A stretch of DNA of 64,000 nucleotides from Incurvaria masculella (Eukaryota; Arthropoda; Insecta; Lepidoptera; Incurvariidae), in NCBI GenBank assembly GCA_946894095.1, contig OX335661.1, forward strand, positions 17,080,665-17,144,664, in the 5' to 3' direction. The notes beneath the pieces are model-generated. The model did no database searches. It had not been told where the DNA came from and saw only the letters and a program-made list of their open reading frames with translations. Both the position numbers and the translations under genes were made by a program. Positions 33,737 to 44,799 of this stretch are shown here, in pieces (position 1 is the stretch's first letter; each line of letters starts with the position of its first letter).

Positions 33737-36700
33737 CTGTAATATAAAGCACAACATCGGTAAACTGGATAATAACTTATTTTCCTAATTAATGTGCTCA
33801 AATGCCCTTTATTTACTCCTCAACACTATCTTTGATAATGTGACTAATTGATTCTCAGGTGAGAAATCTATGTAGGCTTTTTCTGTATGTGGCGCAAGAT
33901 AAAGAGAAGCGAGGGGACTCTATGAATAATCTAAGCGACCCAGGTTCTTGTCGGCGGAGTTGTAAACACGTGGTTTGACAAATGCTCAGTAAGTTGATCC
34001 GCGCGAAATTAGAGCCACCGTACCTCTGGCTGAGCGCAGCTAGAGCTCAGCGCCAGCTTAGCGACCGGTACGTCCAAGCGTTTATCGACTGATTAGAGGA
34101 GCGAGCTCAACTGTCGCGGCCAACTAATGCACGGCGGTTGCCGCGCGGGTGCATCATAGAGTACAGCACTGAGGCTCTGTGGGGAGGAACGCTTCACAAG
34201 CAGAGCTACCAACCAGGGTTGCCGTCCGCAGCCCACGAATCGTAGTCGCGGCGGTTGCCGCGCGTGTGCATCATGGAGTGCAGCACTGAAGAGCCACCGA
34301 CCACCTTGCCGCGTGGCCAGCGGCAGCGGCCGCCTTGCATGCCCATACAACCGGAACGCTGCAGTCAAAGACAGCACAGTTAATGGCTATGAATACGTTT
34401 TCATGAATACGATTTTTAACATGCTGATTGTTCTGTTGGCTTACATCCAGCTGTTGCTGTACCGACATTGTAGATTATAGTCTCTTTGCAGATGTTCTGT
34501 TTTCTATCCATCGCTTCTAGGCTAACAACGAGGTCAACTTGCGTGTCGGATTACTGGCTGGTGCATCCATCGCACTTGTGATAAACGGACCCGTATTAAA
34601 TCGTATGTTTTAATTAAAATATTCAAAAACTCATTCAGAAATCTAGATGCTAAAGCATTCGCTCATCGCGACAACTTCGCTTGAGACATCGTTATAAAGT
34701 AAAGTTTCTAATGACTTTGACTTTAATAGTGCTAATTGGCTTAAAATCTGTGGGTACAATTATGTCCCTTCCTACCGTTTGCGGTTTGGTTATAATGACA
34801 ACTGATAGCTTAGTAATTTGCACACGTATTTGTTGAACTAGATACAAAATATCGCCTCTAGACTATTGATGTTACAAGTTATCTATTTATTCATTTTATT
34901 TTGGACAGGCAGCCTAGGCTTATGTGTCCTTGTAATCTAAGATGTCGGTTTTGGTTAATAGTTGGTCTTTAATCATTCTTGTTGTTTAAATCTTGTTTAA
35001 TAAAGCTGTTTAAGTGAGTGTCCAAACGGTTTTTAAATTGATTAACACCACGTGCGTTGATTATGCCTTAAGGGAGTTTGTTTCAGTCCTTTACAAATAT
35101 GTTGCTAATGAAGTGCTTGGGTACATTAGTCTTGTGCTCTGTTGTGTCCAGCTTTAATCTGTGACCACGTTGTTGAGGATTTTTGTTAAGACTGAACAGC
35201 TCCTGCATGGCCTGTCAGTTGTATTTGGCTTTAAGCATTTTGTAAACCTCGATTAGTCACCTCGTCTTCGTTTTTGTTCTAGTGACGGTAATTTGAGGAT
35301 CTTGAGTCGGTCTTCGCAGGAAATATTTTTCAATTGATATTACCTATAGCATTATTTAATGCTGCTTGATATGTTCTTGTTTATAAGAGAACATCTTGCT
35401 AAATTGAAACTTTCGACCCGTGAATAGCGTTTAATAAACAGCTTACATGATAAATACATAATAATACATAAATACAAATATTTGGAGTTAAATCAGGTGT
35501 AGTTTAATTCATATACAAACAACTTTTTTATATGGATACATAAATACCATAAGTCCACTTTTCTGGAGGGGTAGGCAACGTTATAGGTCATAGCAGGTCA
35601 AAGCAGCGCCATAGGGTACAATCACAGCCATATACTTTTACTTTGAGTTGAATAAGTGCATTTCGTTATGGATGCGAGCGGTGCCATGGTTTGGAACCCA
35701 TGTAAAACTAGGAGATAGGGTTAAGCGCGAACAGGTTGGTACCATCGCATTGGATGAAACTATGGTTAAAGCGGCAATGAAAAATTGTCCTTGCTTTCCA
35801 TTCAGATCAGTGTAGCCATGTTCATAAAGGGAGGGTTCTGGCATGGCACCTAATTCCTTCATGACGGCTAGTATCATGACGGTCGCTTTGTGGTATTAGC
35901 CACCCACCTCAGGTTCCATAAAAATAACTTGTTGACCGTCCGTCCGGGCCCGAAAGTTCCGTTTACTGCCGCTCTGTAAAACTGTTTTCTCATTATTTCG
36001 TCACTTCTTGAATCTTGTCACCATATCTTATTTGAGTTGACGATGCATATAACAACTATCTCGTAAAGGATAAGAAACAATTCCAATACACCCGATGAGA
36101 TAGCGTCGGATAAGCTCGGAAGGTCGCGCGATCGAGTTTCCTGCTGCATTAAGCATTCCGACCACCGCGGTTCGGACCCCGCGCATGACTACCCACTTCC
36201 TTGGCGCGGAGGTCTTCGTCCTATTTATCGTGACAGCGGGCGTGCTGTCGTGCACCACAGCACGTGCTGTGGAGACTAATCTAATCCGATAAATGCTTCG
36301 CCTTAAGGGGCACTACTTTTCATCTATTATTAATTTCAAGATCTATTATCAGTAACACCTGTCTTCTATTAAAAGTTGTGAGACATTTATATATCCATAC
36401 AATATTTCTCTTATAGGAGTCCTAGCTGAGTTTACTTTTCGCCACAAAAGGTAGCCAAGGTCCAGACTATCTAAATACCGAATTTAACCAAAATTGGTTC
36501 AGGGATGTAGGCGTGACAACGCAACAGACAGACAGAGTTACTATCGCATTTATAATATTAGTATGGATATATTTCTATAACTCTCGTATAGAATAGAAGA
36601 AATTAGACTTGTTTACGCCTTTTTTATGTAACAGAGTCCGTAGTCCCAGTTGTGCGTTAAACCGATCGACTGGCGTTTTCAAATGTATGGAGAAATTGAG

Positions 36701-39700
36701 GAGCGCGCGCAGTGGGCGTTAAGGCCCTGGTACTAGCCAAATCGCAAAGTTAGACGAGGCACCCCAAGTAAACTAACTAAGTCTGACGATTATAAGTGTC
36801 ATCCTTACAATATATGATTCCTTGTCTAGGAATCGAATGATTTTCGTTAATGTATGTTTCCTTTTTCTATACGAAATACATTGCGGAAACGGTGTCCATT
36901 TCCGAACTTTTTTACTAAATGTAGAAATCTAAAAGCAAATGGAATTTTTTGTTTATGCATATATGCTGTTTTTGCTTATATCTAGAAATCGAATGACTTT
37001 CAGATTTCTAATGAGAAAAATCAACTTTTTTTATTTTTATTATTATTTAAATAAATGATGGAATAAAAAAATATTGACGATCCATTATCAGTCTGGAGTT
37101 CTATTTGGATTTGCTAAAGCGTTTCACTACATATTATTACATTTGTTAAAAAGTGCATTTGTATGGCGCGAGTAGTTGGCTAGTCCTAGCGCCTTAAGCG
37201 AACTAACATTTGCGAGTCCGAGTTTGATTTTACATCTTACTCACCGTCGGCGTAAATACGTCGACGTTGCCGTTTCCGCCGACTCCGCGTTTTCATACAA
37301 ATCGGAAGTCCGAGGTTGACTTTGACAGCTTGAAGAAGTAAAACCACAAAATAAGTAGTAAACATTTGTATGTGGTTTGACGTTTTCCGTAAACGCCAAT
37401 TTAGGTAAGAATCCAGACTGACCACTCTGGCCATTTATCCGCATTCCCGAATGAATGAGGTGCCTTCACTTTATGAGCACTGCTATTAGCTACATTGAAC
37501 TATTTAGAAAACTCACAATGAGAAAGAAAAGTGATACATAAGCGGGGTGGGCATTTGAACCCATGGATTTATTTTATAAAGTTTTTTCAAAATGTTGGTT
37601 ATGCACAATTTAGGGCCGGATCGTTACAGCGGTTCATCTCAGCATGATAAACACGTGTTGATAAAATTAACATACTTACTAGTTTTTAATTCTTCAACGT
37701 GAGTATTGAGACGATAGACATCAGGTGAATTACTCATTCAGATGTCAAATCATATTTTAGGGACGTAAATAACATTGAATAAAATAACAAAATTTGTACA
37801 TGAGCAATGCCATTATAGGAGTCGATTCCCTTTGAGTCGATGTCTGTGACAACGGTCACGTAGGTTATAGCGTATCGAAACTGTTAGTCCATATCTCTTC
37901 AATATGCATTTGCATAACGGCGGCGGCGGCGGCGGCGTGGTGTCGCTTCACCGCCAGTACCACCGCCGCCGACGTGCGACCGATACCAACAGTACCACCC
38001 AACTTAGTCAATGTTGAGGTCTCTATCGATTGCGAGACAAATCGAGCAAGGATAGCCATTCAGTAACTTTTTAACGTTTACGTCGCTATAGTTGACGTTC
38101 GTTTTTCTATTTAGGGGGCTGTCTCTGCCTTTCATATGGGTAAGAAAAATAAAGTACTATTAAAAAAACATCGTGTACATAACCACCAAAAACGTTTTTT
38201 TAAGTACTATTAAGAATGACCGGTGACAGCCTCTATTGTCGGATACTCTATAGTTGGCTATTTGCATGCACCGTTGCGTCGACAGTCGGTAAATAATCAA
38301 TTTACATTGAATTGGGAAATTTCGTTTATAGACTAACTTAAAATTAGCTTGAAAGTATCTAAGTACTTATACAATATCAAACGTTTAAATTGTTCTACAA
38401 GCATACATAACAACCATCTTTGTGTATATGCATTATTTCTATAGCTAAGTACTTCTCTTGCTTATCAACATGATTAACAAAATCAGACACATAATAATAG
38501 CCATTTACAGACAGCCCTGGGTTCGGATAACAAAGTGCGCGCATATTTCCCTCGCAATTACGAACATTACTTGTATTTCTGCCGAGAACTAATTTTAGCA
38601 AGGAAAAAGTGCTTCAATAGGAGAAAATAATATGTATAATACTTTGCCAAATGATATTAAAGATATCTAGACTTATAAAAACAAGCTTTTTATTTACAAA
38701 ATAATCTCAACCGTGAACTGTTTACCGAGACAGCGCTTGTACGAAAACTAACGTCAACGTTGGCGACGCAAAACGATTTTTACGGAATCCCTCTCTAGAT
38801 GTCAACTTGATATTGTTTATTAATGACTTTACGGATGCAGACTTGCGTGCGTGGGCATTCCGGCAAGTGATTACCGCAGCGTCGCGCTGCTGGCTCGAAC
38901 CGCAAGAGTAAAGTGGGTTCCGTACTCATGTGCTCGAACCGTCAGTTAAGAGCATCCTCATACCTAAACATTTTGAACCATTTTTTGCGATTAAAACGAG
39001 ATATCCAGAGCCCAACATCGCTTAGTTAGCCCGGAATAATTCTTTCTAAATGTGACCAACCCGCAAAATGCGTGAAACCAGTTTTTTATTGTTTCGTTAA
39101 AGACATTTAAAAAAGGTAAATATGACCTTAACTAAATTGGTAGATAAAGTTAAGCTCTTTAAAATGATATATAAATCGATATCAGTTTTCCATGCAAAAA
39201 ATATCATTTTCTAAAATATTTTTTTTACTATATTGGTAGAACGTTAAATGGAATTATACATAATTTTTTTTCATGTTTTCATTCCATAAGATTCAGGAAC
39301 TTAACGCAATTAAACCATACGCATTGGCTAGTATAATCATCTTAAACGACAGTATAAGGAAATCTTCTTAAGAAAAAAAATTGTAGCGTCAATTAAGTCA
39401 AACATCCATTCTAATGTTCAGTCTGTTTCACACCTAGACCGCTGAACCAATATTGATGCATTTCAGTATAGAGATAGTCTGGGCTTTGGAGAAGGACATA
39501 GGCTATCTTTTGTGGCGAAAATAAAACTCAAAGGGGTAATAGGGAATGAAAGTTTGTAAGGGGAACTCATATTACTACCCGGAAAATAATTCAGGCCGAC
39601 ATCAGCTCAATACGATATTGGCCCGAGCGGAGCACCTCAATTAGCAAAAAAAATATGTACTTTTTGAAAGCTTGTTTATTAAAAAGGTTTAAGAAAATTG

Positions 39701-42700
39701 TGTGCAAGTTTCCAGAGCTCCAAGTAGTCGGAAAGTGGGTATCTACTTTTAGGTTTGCATCTCACAGGAAGTCAAGTTAATATGAAACGTTTTTGTTTTG
39801 TACATGTATATTAGCTTATCACACCACATTGGAGCTAGGTGCCATGCCAGGACCTTTCTTATATTGTTCGGCTACTTTGAACTGGATGGGAAAGACGGAC
39901 AATTTTCATCTCCGCTTCGACTATCGTTCATTCAATGCGATGGTACCAACCCTGGCGGGATCAACCCTACCGCCTAGTAAGTAAGGAAGGGGATCTACAG
40001 TTTTATCGAACCACGACCAGCGGTTGAAAATGATGACACATCCAGAATCCGACCGCGCTCAGAGGTGCTTCACTAAGCGCGCCACTGGGCTACCGAGACT
40101 GACGAAGCTTGTAAAAATAAACATGTTTACTCGTTTATTTGATGCTATCTAATAAATATTATAAAGGGGAAAGTTTGTAATAATGGATGGATGGATGGAT
40201 GGATGTTTGTTACTCTTTCACGTAAAAACTACTGAATGTATTTTAATGAAACTTTACAATAATATAGCTTATACATCAGAATAGGACATAGGCTACAATT
40301 TATAAAGATACTAGCAACCCGTCCCGGCTTTGCACGGGCATAATGTCATTTAAAAAAATATTATTTTGACACAATGATACACAAATAAACCATTTTTACG
40401 TAGAGTTCCTACATTGAGATATTTGAAATAAAAAAAACTTAGATATTATTATTACATGATTATTAGATATTAGAGAAATAATAAATTCAAAGTGCTATGG
40501 GGAGAACCGCGGCCTCCGAGGCACGCTCCCGCCGCCCCGGCCGGCCGGTACCGCCGCAAACACTATCCCGCAATTTTTTAATCTATAATATCTTCGAAAA
40601 TATTCATTTAAATCATATGCTGTAAAGGGCCGTATAAATCTATATTAAATCAACAATGTATTTAAGGTATTCAATTGGATAAGGATTAATGCTGTATTGG
40701 TTAAAATCGCTTCGAAAATTAGCCATTATTTGTCGTAAAAAGTAAATGAGAAAAAAATGCTATTGTGGGATATCCATAAGAGATAGATATATACCATCGC
40801 GGAGTTTTCTGTAGACCTTTTCAATGTATACAATACTTAGCACATTATTTTGATAAATCTCGTAGGGTTCAGCCTGCGTTTGCAATGTAAGCGGAAAAAA
40901 AAATATTTTTTTACGACATCACATTGGAAACCTCAAAAATAACAGTATTTCTCCAATATTTAATGGATGTTATCATACATATAAACCTTCCACTTGAATC
41001 ACTCTATCTATTAAAAAAAACCGCATCAAAATCCGTTGCGTAGTTTTAAAGATTTAAGCGAACATGGGGATATAGGGACAGAGAAAGCGACTTTGTTTTA
41101 TACTATGTAGTGATTGTGCCCATGGGCTATAGAACTTTCACGGGGCTGCGAAAACGATGCCGGTAGCGCTACTTCACACCGGGGGGAGCGGGGCCGGGGG
41201 CGGGGCGGGCGGTCCGCCGGGGGCGGGTGCGGGGAGGGCGGGGGCCGGGTACAGCTTGGTATTTCCCGCAACTTTAGGACTACTTGGCAAAATCCTTGAG
41301 AACCAATTACTCGATTTAGATGCGGATTGTATCTACGTCTAGCCTGATTCTACTCAAAACTTATAGCGCTTCATTACCTGAACTTGCGAACCACTAACCC
41401 GATTTATGTGGGTATTTTATCAATGTATAGGATCTCTGGGAGCAGTCAGGTTCGAGATGGGTTACTGTTTTCGATGTTGAGGCTACCTGTGGGTTGGAGT
41501 CCACGCAAAATTTACCTACAATACACGTTACTTACTTACTAGGTAAGCAATGTTGCAGTGCAAGTGCAGAAAGGTTCTGGCGGCAAATGCTTTTTTTTTA
41601 AATAGCCACCAAATGTCAACGAAGCTCTAAATGGGAATTATTGGATGTTTCTCATTAAATCATGCTGTTTCATCTCGAACATCTTGATTAAATTTGGTAG
41701 ATGGATACATTGTCCTGGACCAGTTTGACCCTATTTTGGATCAGCCATGGGGCTACTTTTTATCCATGAAATAATTTAGCCGACACTAACCCGAGCGGAG
41801 CCGGGTACCGCAGCTAGTAAACTATAAACCATCGAAGTATTATTGTACAATTATTATTAGGTTTCTAATACAATCGTTTGTTTCATGCAGGATAGAACAC
41901 CGCCGGTATGACTAGCTCAATCTTTTTCTTTATGTGCCATCTCCATGCAAATTGGTTTCCTGGGAGATTTTTCCAGATCAACCGGTTTCTTTCGCGGTTT
42001 GAATAGAAACATTCTCTAGTTACTCATTGTGGAATGTCTAGGTGGGCCCGGGGGCTACAGACGTAGATCAGAAGTTTGAAAACCGCTGTGCTTATTTGTA
42101 CGAGTTTTTGTATTTTACATTAGACAAACAATATGGATACTGCGTCAAATTACACCACATGGAAAATATGTTTTTTCTCTAGTTAAATGTAGCATAATTG
42201 TTAGCAAGTATTTGCTTAGTGCCTTATGTCCAATGTAACGTGTTAGCGCCATTTTTATGTGCCTTAGAATTTCACAGATTTTCTTACAATAACGTTTTTT
42301 TATTCTTATGACATAACCGTTTCCGTGTTAATTTGATTATAACAACGGCATCATTCTTTCGTTATAATTAGCGTCAGACAATCGGTTCGTTTACTGATTC
42401 GCTCACGGCTGATGTCCTCGAGCTCCAACGCCACTGCACTGCACAATCCCCCATTCGGAGGAGAGCTGCCTGGCCGGCGCTACCGTCAGTGTATGTTTAT
42501 CACAAAAACGTGGCTAAGCCTATTCGCTTCACCGCGTTAAATGGAATACAATCGAAACTGCAAAGGTATATTGTTCGTGATTGTTCTCACCTAAATTAGC
42601 GTTGACGGAACTTCGAAGATACGTAAAACGTCAAACTGTTTGTAAGAGATTTTCCGTGGTTTTACTTCTTCAAGCTGTCAAAGTCATATTCGGACTTCCG

Positions 42701-44591
42701 ATTTGTATGAAAACGCGAAGTCGGCGTGAACGGCAACATCAACGTATTGACGGCGACAGTGAGTAAGCTGTCAAATCAAAATCAGACTCGCAAATGTTAG
42801 TTCGCTTAACGCCCACAGCGCGCGCTCTTCAATTTCTCCATGCTTTTGAAAACGCCAGTCGATCGGTTTGGCGTAGACGATAATTTAGGTGACAACTGGG
42901 ACTGTATGTGGGCCAATGTATCCGTGCTTTAAACGAGGTAAAAGCTTGGCATCTAGTTCTTAGGGAAGGCAAATGTTTCTAAAATTGTTAATCCATATTC
43001 AAAAGAATCCGCGAAGCATAAGACTAGAGCACATCCATCAGTCGACGTTTGCATGTAGTGAAGCAGGTTACCTGCGGCTCGGTCCTGTAGTCCCAGTTGG
43101 CGCCCGTGAACTGCAGCATGGTGGCCAGGAGCGGCACGTCCATGAGGAAGTTCTCCTTGTCCCCGGCTTCCACCATCAGCACCTGCAACAAGCGGTTCCG
43201 GATCGTGCACGTGTCACATTTGAACGGAGAACTATTGGACGTGCCCTCCTTTGAAGTTTTCGTTTGTGATTCTAATAAACTGAACTGTCAACAAGTCACT
43301 TCTGCCATAGGCAATATATGTAGGACTAAAATCATTCCTTTCTATTTGAATACACTAGCATATTTCATTATTAATTTGAGTTTCAGCGACATCTACATTT
43401 TGAAGGATTGTAATCAGATTTCTGAAAACAATTTAAATACGTTTTTGGTCGTGACATTCATTCTCAAAGTAATGAGATAACGGTAATGTATTATCCATAA
43501 ATTAAAATATTTTTTTTAGATTTGTTAAGAACCGTTGGAAAATATATTAGTTTGCTGAAAGTAAACTGCTTAGTACCAATTTTAACTATTATTAACTACT
43601 CTAATGACCTTAACGTGTTCTGTTTTAATAGTAGCCGGGTCGATATAAGGCCTGTGCCGGAAGTCTTCACTCTTCGCTTCTCATCTCTTCCTTCTATGAA
43701 CATCAAATTAAAATGCTATTGCAAATTAAGCTTTACGATCTTAAATCCATCTTAAGGTGGGCCTTCCCGCTCAACTCCCCATACAAACGTGGAAAGAAGA
43801 TAATGAGCATATTTCTAGTCGGGGATCCAAAATTATACTCAAAACAGCTTTATTTGATCGAATTAGGTGCTTGATGACCATTGGCATTGTAAAATGAGTT
43901 TTGTTTCCAAGTTCGAATTTTTCGCGCGTTTTATACAATACGTTTGGACATGGATTACTCAACGATAAAACAATAAAATAAAAAAATCTTAAATATCAGC
44001 CTACCTTCTTCCATGAAGATTGAAAATTAATTTATATAACTGAAACTTCTATAAAGCTGACCAAATCAAACACTATGCGCATTGATTGATTGCTTTGTGG
44101 ACATGTTGCATCCTCCTCATCATGAAAACTGTCTCGCAAATAGTTCTCGTCGGGAAGGGCCAACTTAAACTACGTTGTCTTCCCTACTTTCTATTTAAAA
44201 GGTTTAGCTCATTCGGAAGGGTGTTGGTTTACAGGTGGTTGAGCCGGATTTGAAAATAGTTCTCGTGCTCCATGAATGCAGCAAGGTTCGGGCATGGCAC
44301 CCAGCTCGTTTGCTACTCCGGTGGCCCCCGATGTGATAGAGTAGTGTTTACCTTGAACTTGTCGACTTGCGTGAGTCGGTTGGCGAGCAGGCAGCCCGCG
44401 GTGCCGGCGCCCACCAGCACGAAGTCGTACTGGGCGTCCGGCGCGCCCACGTCGGGCGGCTCCGCGCCGGCCGTGCGCGCGCCGTCGCGCAGCAGACCCG
44501 CCAGCGCCTCCAGCGCGCTCGCCCGCTGCGCCCGCGCCGGCGCCAGCACCGCCACCACCACCAGCAGCGGCGCCAGCAGTGCCTTTCGCAT
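32370..44591 (-). CDS. GMC oxidoreductase B (glucose dehydrogenase-like), four exons
   Basis: A complete GMC oxidoreductase assembled by eye from exons 44591-44352, 43182-43072, 34358-34214 and 33736-32370, with intron phases 0, 0 and 1. The product is 620 residues, as in gene A. A signal peptide ([20 protein letters not shown]) is at the N-terminus, so it is probably secreted. FAD-binding GAGTAG is at 61-66, signature 1 at 138-151, signature 2 starting near 311, and catalytic His551 ([10 protein letters not shown]) and His595 (AAHTNAP). Signature 1 reads [14 protein letters not shown]: the usual Asn (as in A and C) is His144. The upstream frame extends 15 bases to a GTG; the ATG at 44591 is the start. 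Substrate unknown. The 8.7-kb intron 2 is packed with mobile elements and a LINE lies about 200 bp upstream. I infer a working gene because all four exons keep frame. Confidence 0.87.
33737..34213 (-). other. Gene B intron 3
   Basis: 477 bp, phase 1, donor GTTGGT (weak) and acceptor TACAG. It contains a 41-bp near-copy of exon 3 sequence (34132-34172). Confidence 0.7.
34132..34172 (-). repeat. Partial duplicate of gene B exon 3
   Basis: 38 of 41 bases match 34249-34289 inside exon 3, at an offset of 117 bases. Translated it gives [14 protein letters not shown] against [14 protein letters not shown] in the exon. On the minus strand an acceptor-like CCCCACAG lies just upstream, but no open exon follows. 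Confidence 0.75.
34214..34358 (-). CDS. Gene B exon 3 (GMC signature 1)
   Basis: 145 bp after acceptor TTTGACTGCAG. Encodes [15 protein letters not shown], then GMC signature 1 and [11 protein letters not shown], ending in phase 1 before GTTGGT. Too short to stand out as an open frame; found from the GMC motif. Confidence 0.85.
34359..35690 (-). other. Gene B intron 2, distal part: no features
   Basis: AT-rich intronic DNA (intron 2 spans 34359-43071). No additional exon or repeat recognised here. Confidence 0.5.
35712..35930 (+). mobile_element. SINE, 5'-truncated, in gene B intron 2
   Basis: TTGGTACCATCGCATTGGAT, GGCATGGCACCTAATTCC and a tail CCTCAGGTTCCATAAAAA follow the SINE order. The 5S-like head is absent. 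It is antisense to gene B. Confidence 0.75.
35935..36640. other. Intron 2: LINE- or Helitron-like remnant
   Basis: 36440-36560 has CCAAAATTGGTTCAGGGATG and ACAGACAGACAGAGTTACTA, sequence common at the ends of moth retroelement or Helitron copies. Its class is uncertain. The remainder has no supported feature. Confidence 0.4.
36642..37440. mobile_element. Host repeat interrupted by TTAA MITE
   Basis: 36642-36722 and 37194-37440 together match the uninterrupted repeat at 42586-42905 in inverted orientation. The 471-bp TTAA MITE sits between them. The outer boundary CAATTTAGGTAAG resembles the terminal TAATTTAGGTGA of the intact copy. Confidence 0.85.
36723..37193 (-). mobile_element. TTAA-flanked MITE, family 1, copy 2
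   Basis: 471 bp with TTAA at 36719-36722 and 37194-37197. Ends are GGCCCTGGTACTAGCCAA and TTGGCTAGTCCTAGCGCC. Same length as the copy at 59224-59694. Confidence 0.93.
37446..39811. other. Intron 2: spacer with simple repeats
   Basis: A CGG trinucleotide run lies at 37918-37937. LINE- or Helitron-like sequence appears at about 39440-39640 (ACATAGGCTATCTTTTGTGG). No exon is recognised. Confidence 0.45.
39814..40103 (-). mobile_element. SINE, variant head, in gene B intron 2
   Basis: Reads in reverse from CACACCACATTGGAGCTAGG to GCGCCACTGGGCTACCGAGA. The head is the variant form seen at 50448-50803 (CGCTCAGAGGTGCTTCAC in place of the strong 5S match). Confidence 0.8.
40183..40205 (+). repeat. 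(GGAT)n microsatellite
   Basis: About six GGAT units followed by GTTTGTTACTCTTTCACG, a combination common in moth LINE- or Helitron-derived repeats. Confidence 0.8.
40311..41115 (+). mobile_element. Dispersed repeat (CCCGTCCCGGCTTTGCACGG), longer copy
   Basis: The longer version of 21423-22034, starting CTAGCAACCCGTCCC and ending TATACTATGTAGTGATT. It contains a GC-rich patch CCCGCCGCCCCGGCCGGCCG. Non-coding. Confidence 0.75.
41180..41250 (+). repeat. G-rich tract
   Basis: Seven or more runs of three to six G within 70 bases, including GGGGCCGGGGGCGGGGCGGG. The composition is unlike anything nearby. It could form a G-quadruplex on the plus strand; the gene B transcript would carry the C-rich strand. 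Confidence 0.7.
41440..41545 (+). mobile_element. Very degraded SINE piece
   Basis: GAGATGGGTTACTGTTTTCG and TGAGGCTACCTGTGGGTTGG follow the SINE order around the GGATGGGTGACC box. High divergence. Confidence 0.4.
41600..42580. other. Intron 2: remnant ending GCAGCTAGT, then spacer
   Basis: 41600-41817 ends CCGGGTACCGCAGCTAGT; a CTAG end next to T is seen in Helitron 3' ends, but the evidence is thin. From 41820 to 42580 nothing is recognised. Confidence 0.4.
42586..42905. mobile_element. Repeat with CACCTAAATTA ends, uninterrupted copy
   Basis: Ends TCACCTAAATTAGCG and GATAATTTAGGTGA are inverted repeats. The middle GTTCGCTTAACGCCCAC is the empty version of the TTAA site filled by the MITE at 36723-37193. 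Confidence 0.8.
43072..43182 (-). CDS. Gene B exon 2
   Basis: 111 bp (37 codons, phase 0 at both ends), acceptor TTGCAG and donor GTAACC. Encodes [20 protein letters not shown] and then [13 protein letters not shown], aligned with residues 80 onward of gene A. Found by motif, not by open frame length. Confidence 0.88.
43183..44351 (-). other. Gene B intron 1
   Basis: 1,169 bp with donor GTAAAC and acceptor TTGCAG. It is AT-rich and contains a shortened TTAA MITE (43756-44164). Confidence 0.8.
43756..44164. mobile_element. TTAA-flanked MITE, family 2, deleted copy
   Basis: 409 bp with TTAA at 43752-43755 and 44165-44168. Ends GGTGGGCCTTCCCG and GGGAAGGGCCAAC. It lacks about 135 bp of the interior relative to the 542-bp copies. 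Confidence 0.8.
44352..44591 (-). CDS. Gene B exon 1 (signal peptide and FAD motif)
   Basis: 80 codons from the ATG to donor AAG|GTAAAC. Encodes the signal peptide, an alanine- and arginine-rich linker and [19 protein letters not shown], the FAD dinucleotide-binding motif. It is strikingly GC-rich, unlike the exons of gene A. Overlapping frames on both strands are shadows caused by this composition. Confidence 0.88.
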
Positions 44592-44799
44592 CTCGCACCG
44601 AGGCACGCTCTGGAGTAGGACACTCTGCTACTGATACACAGTCGAGGATCTTCGTAATTTCTTCCAGTCTATCTTTGGGTTTCTTAGGGGTTGGCAATAG
44701 CATATGCAACGAGAAAATAACCTCAAGAGGCAAAAAACGCGCATAGCAGTTTTAGTCTGATCGTACGATCAGGAACCTTTAACAGGCGCATCAGTCGAG

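Noticed and set aside
32223..33788. 521-codon open frame on the plus strand
   Set aside because: It lies antisense to gene B exon 4. That exon has clear GMC motifs and splice sites; the plus-strand frame is arginine/histidine/valine-rich without domains and arises from the GC-rich third positions of the real gene.
44209..44733. 174-codon minus-strand frame and several others over the same place
   Set aside because: Composition shadows of the GC-rich exon 1 of gene B, in the wrong frame for the FAD motif.
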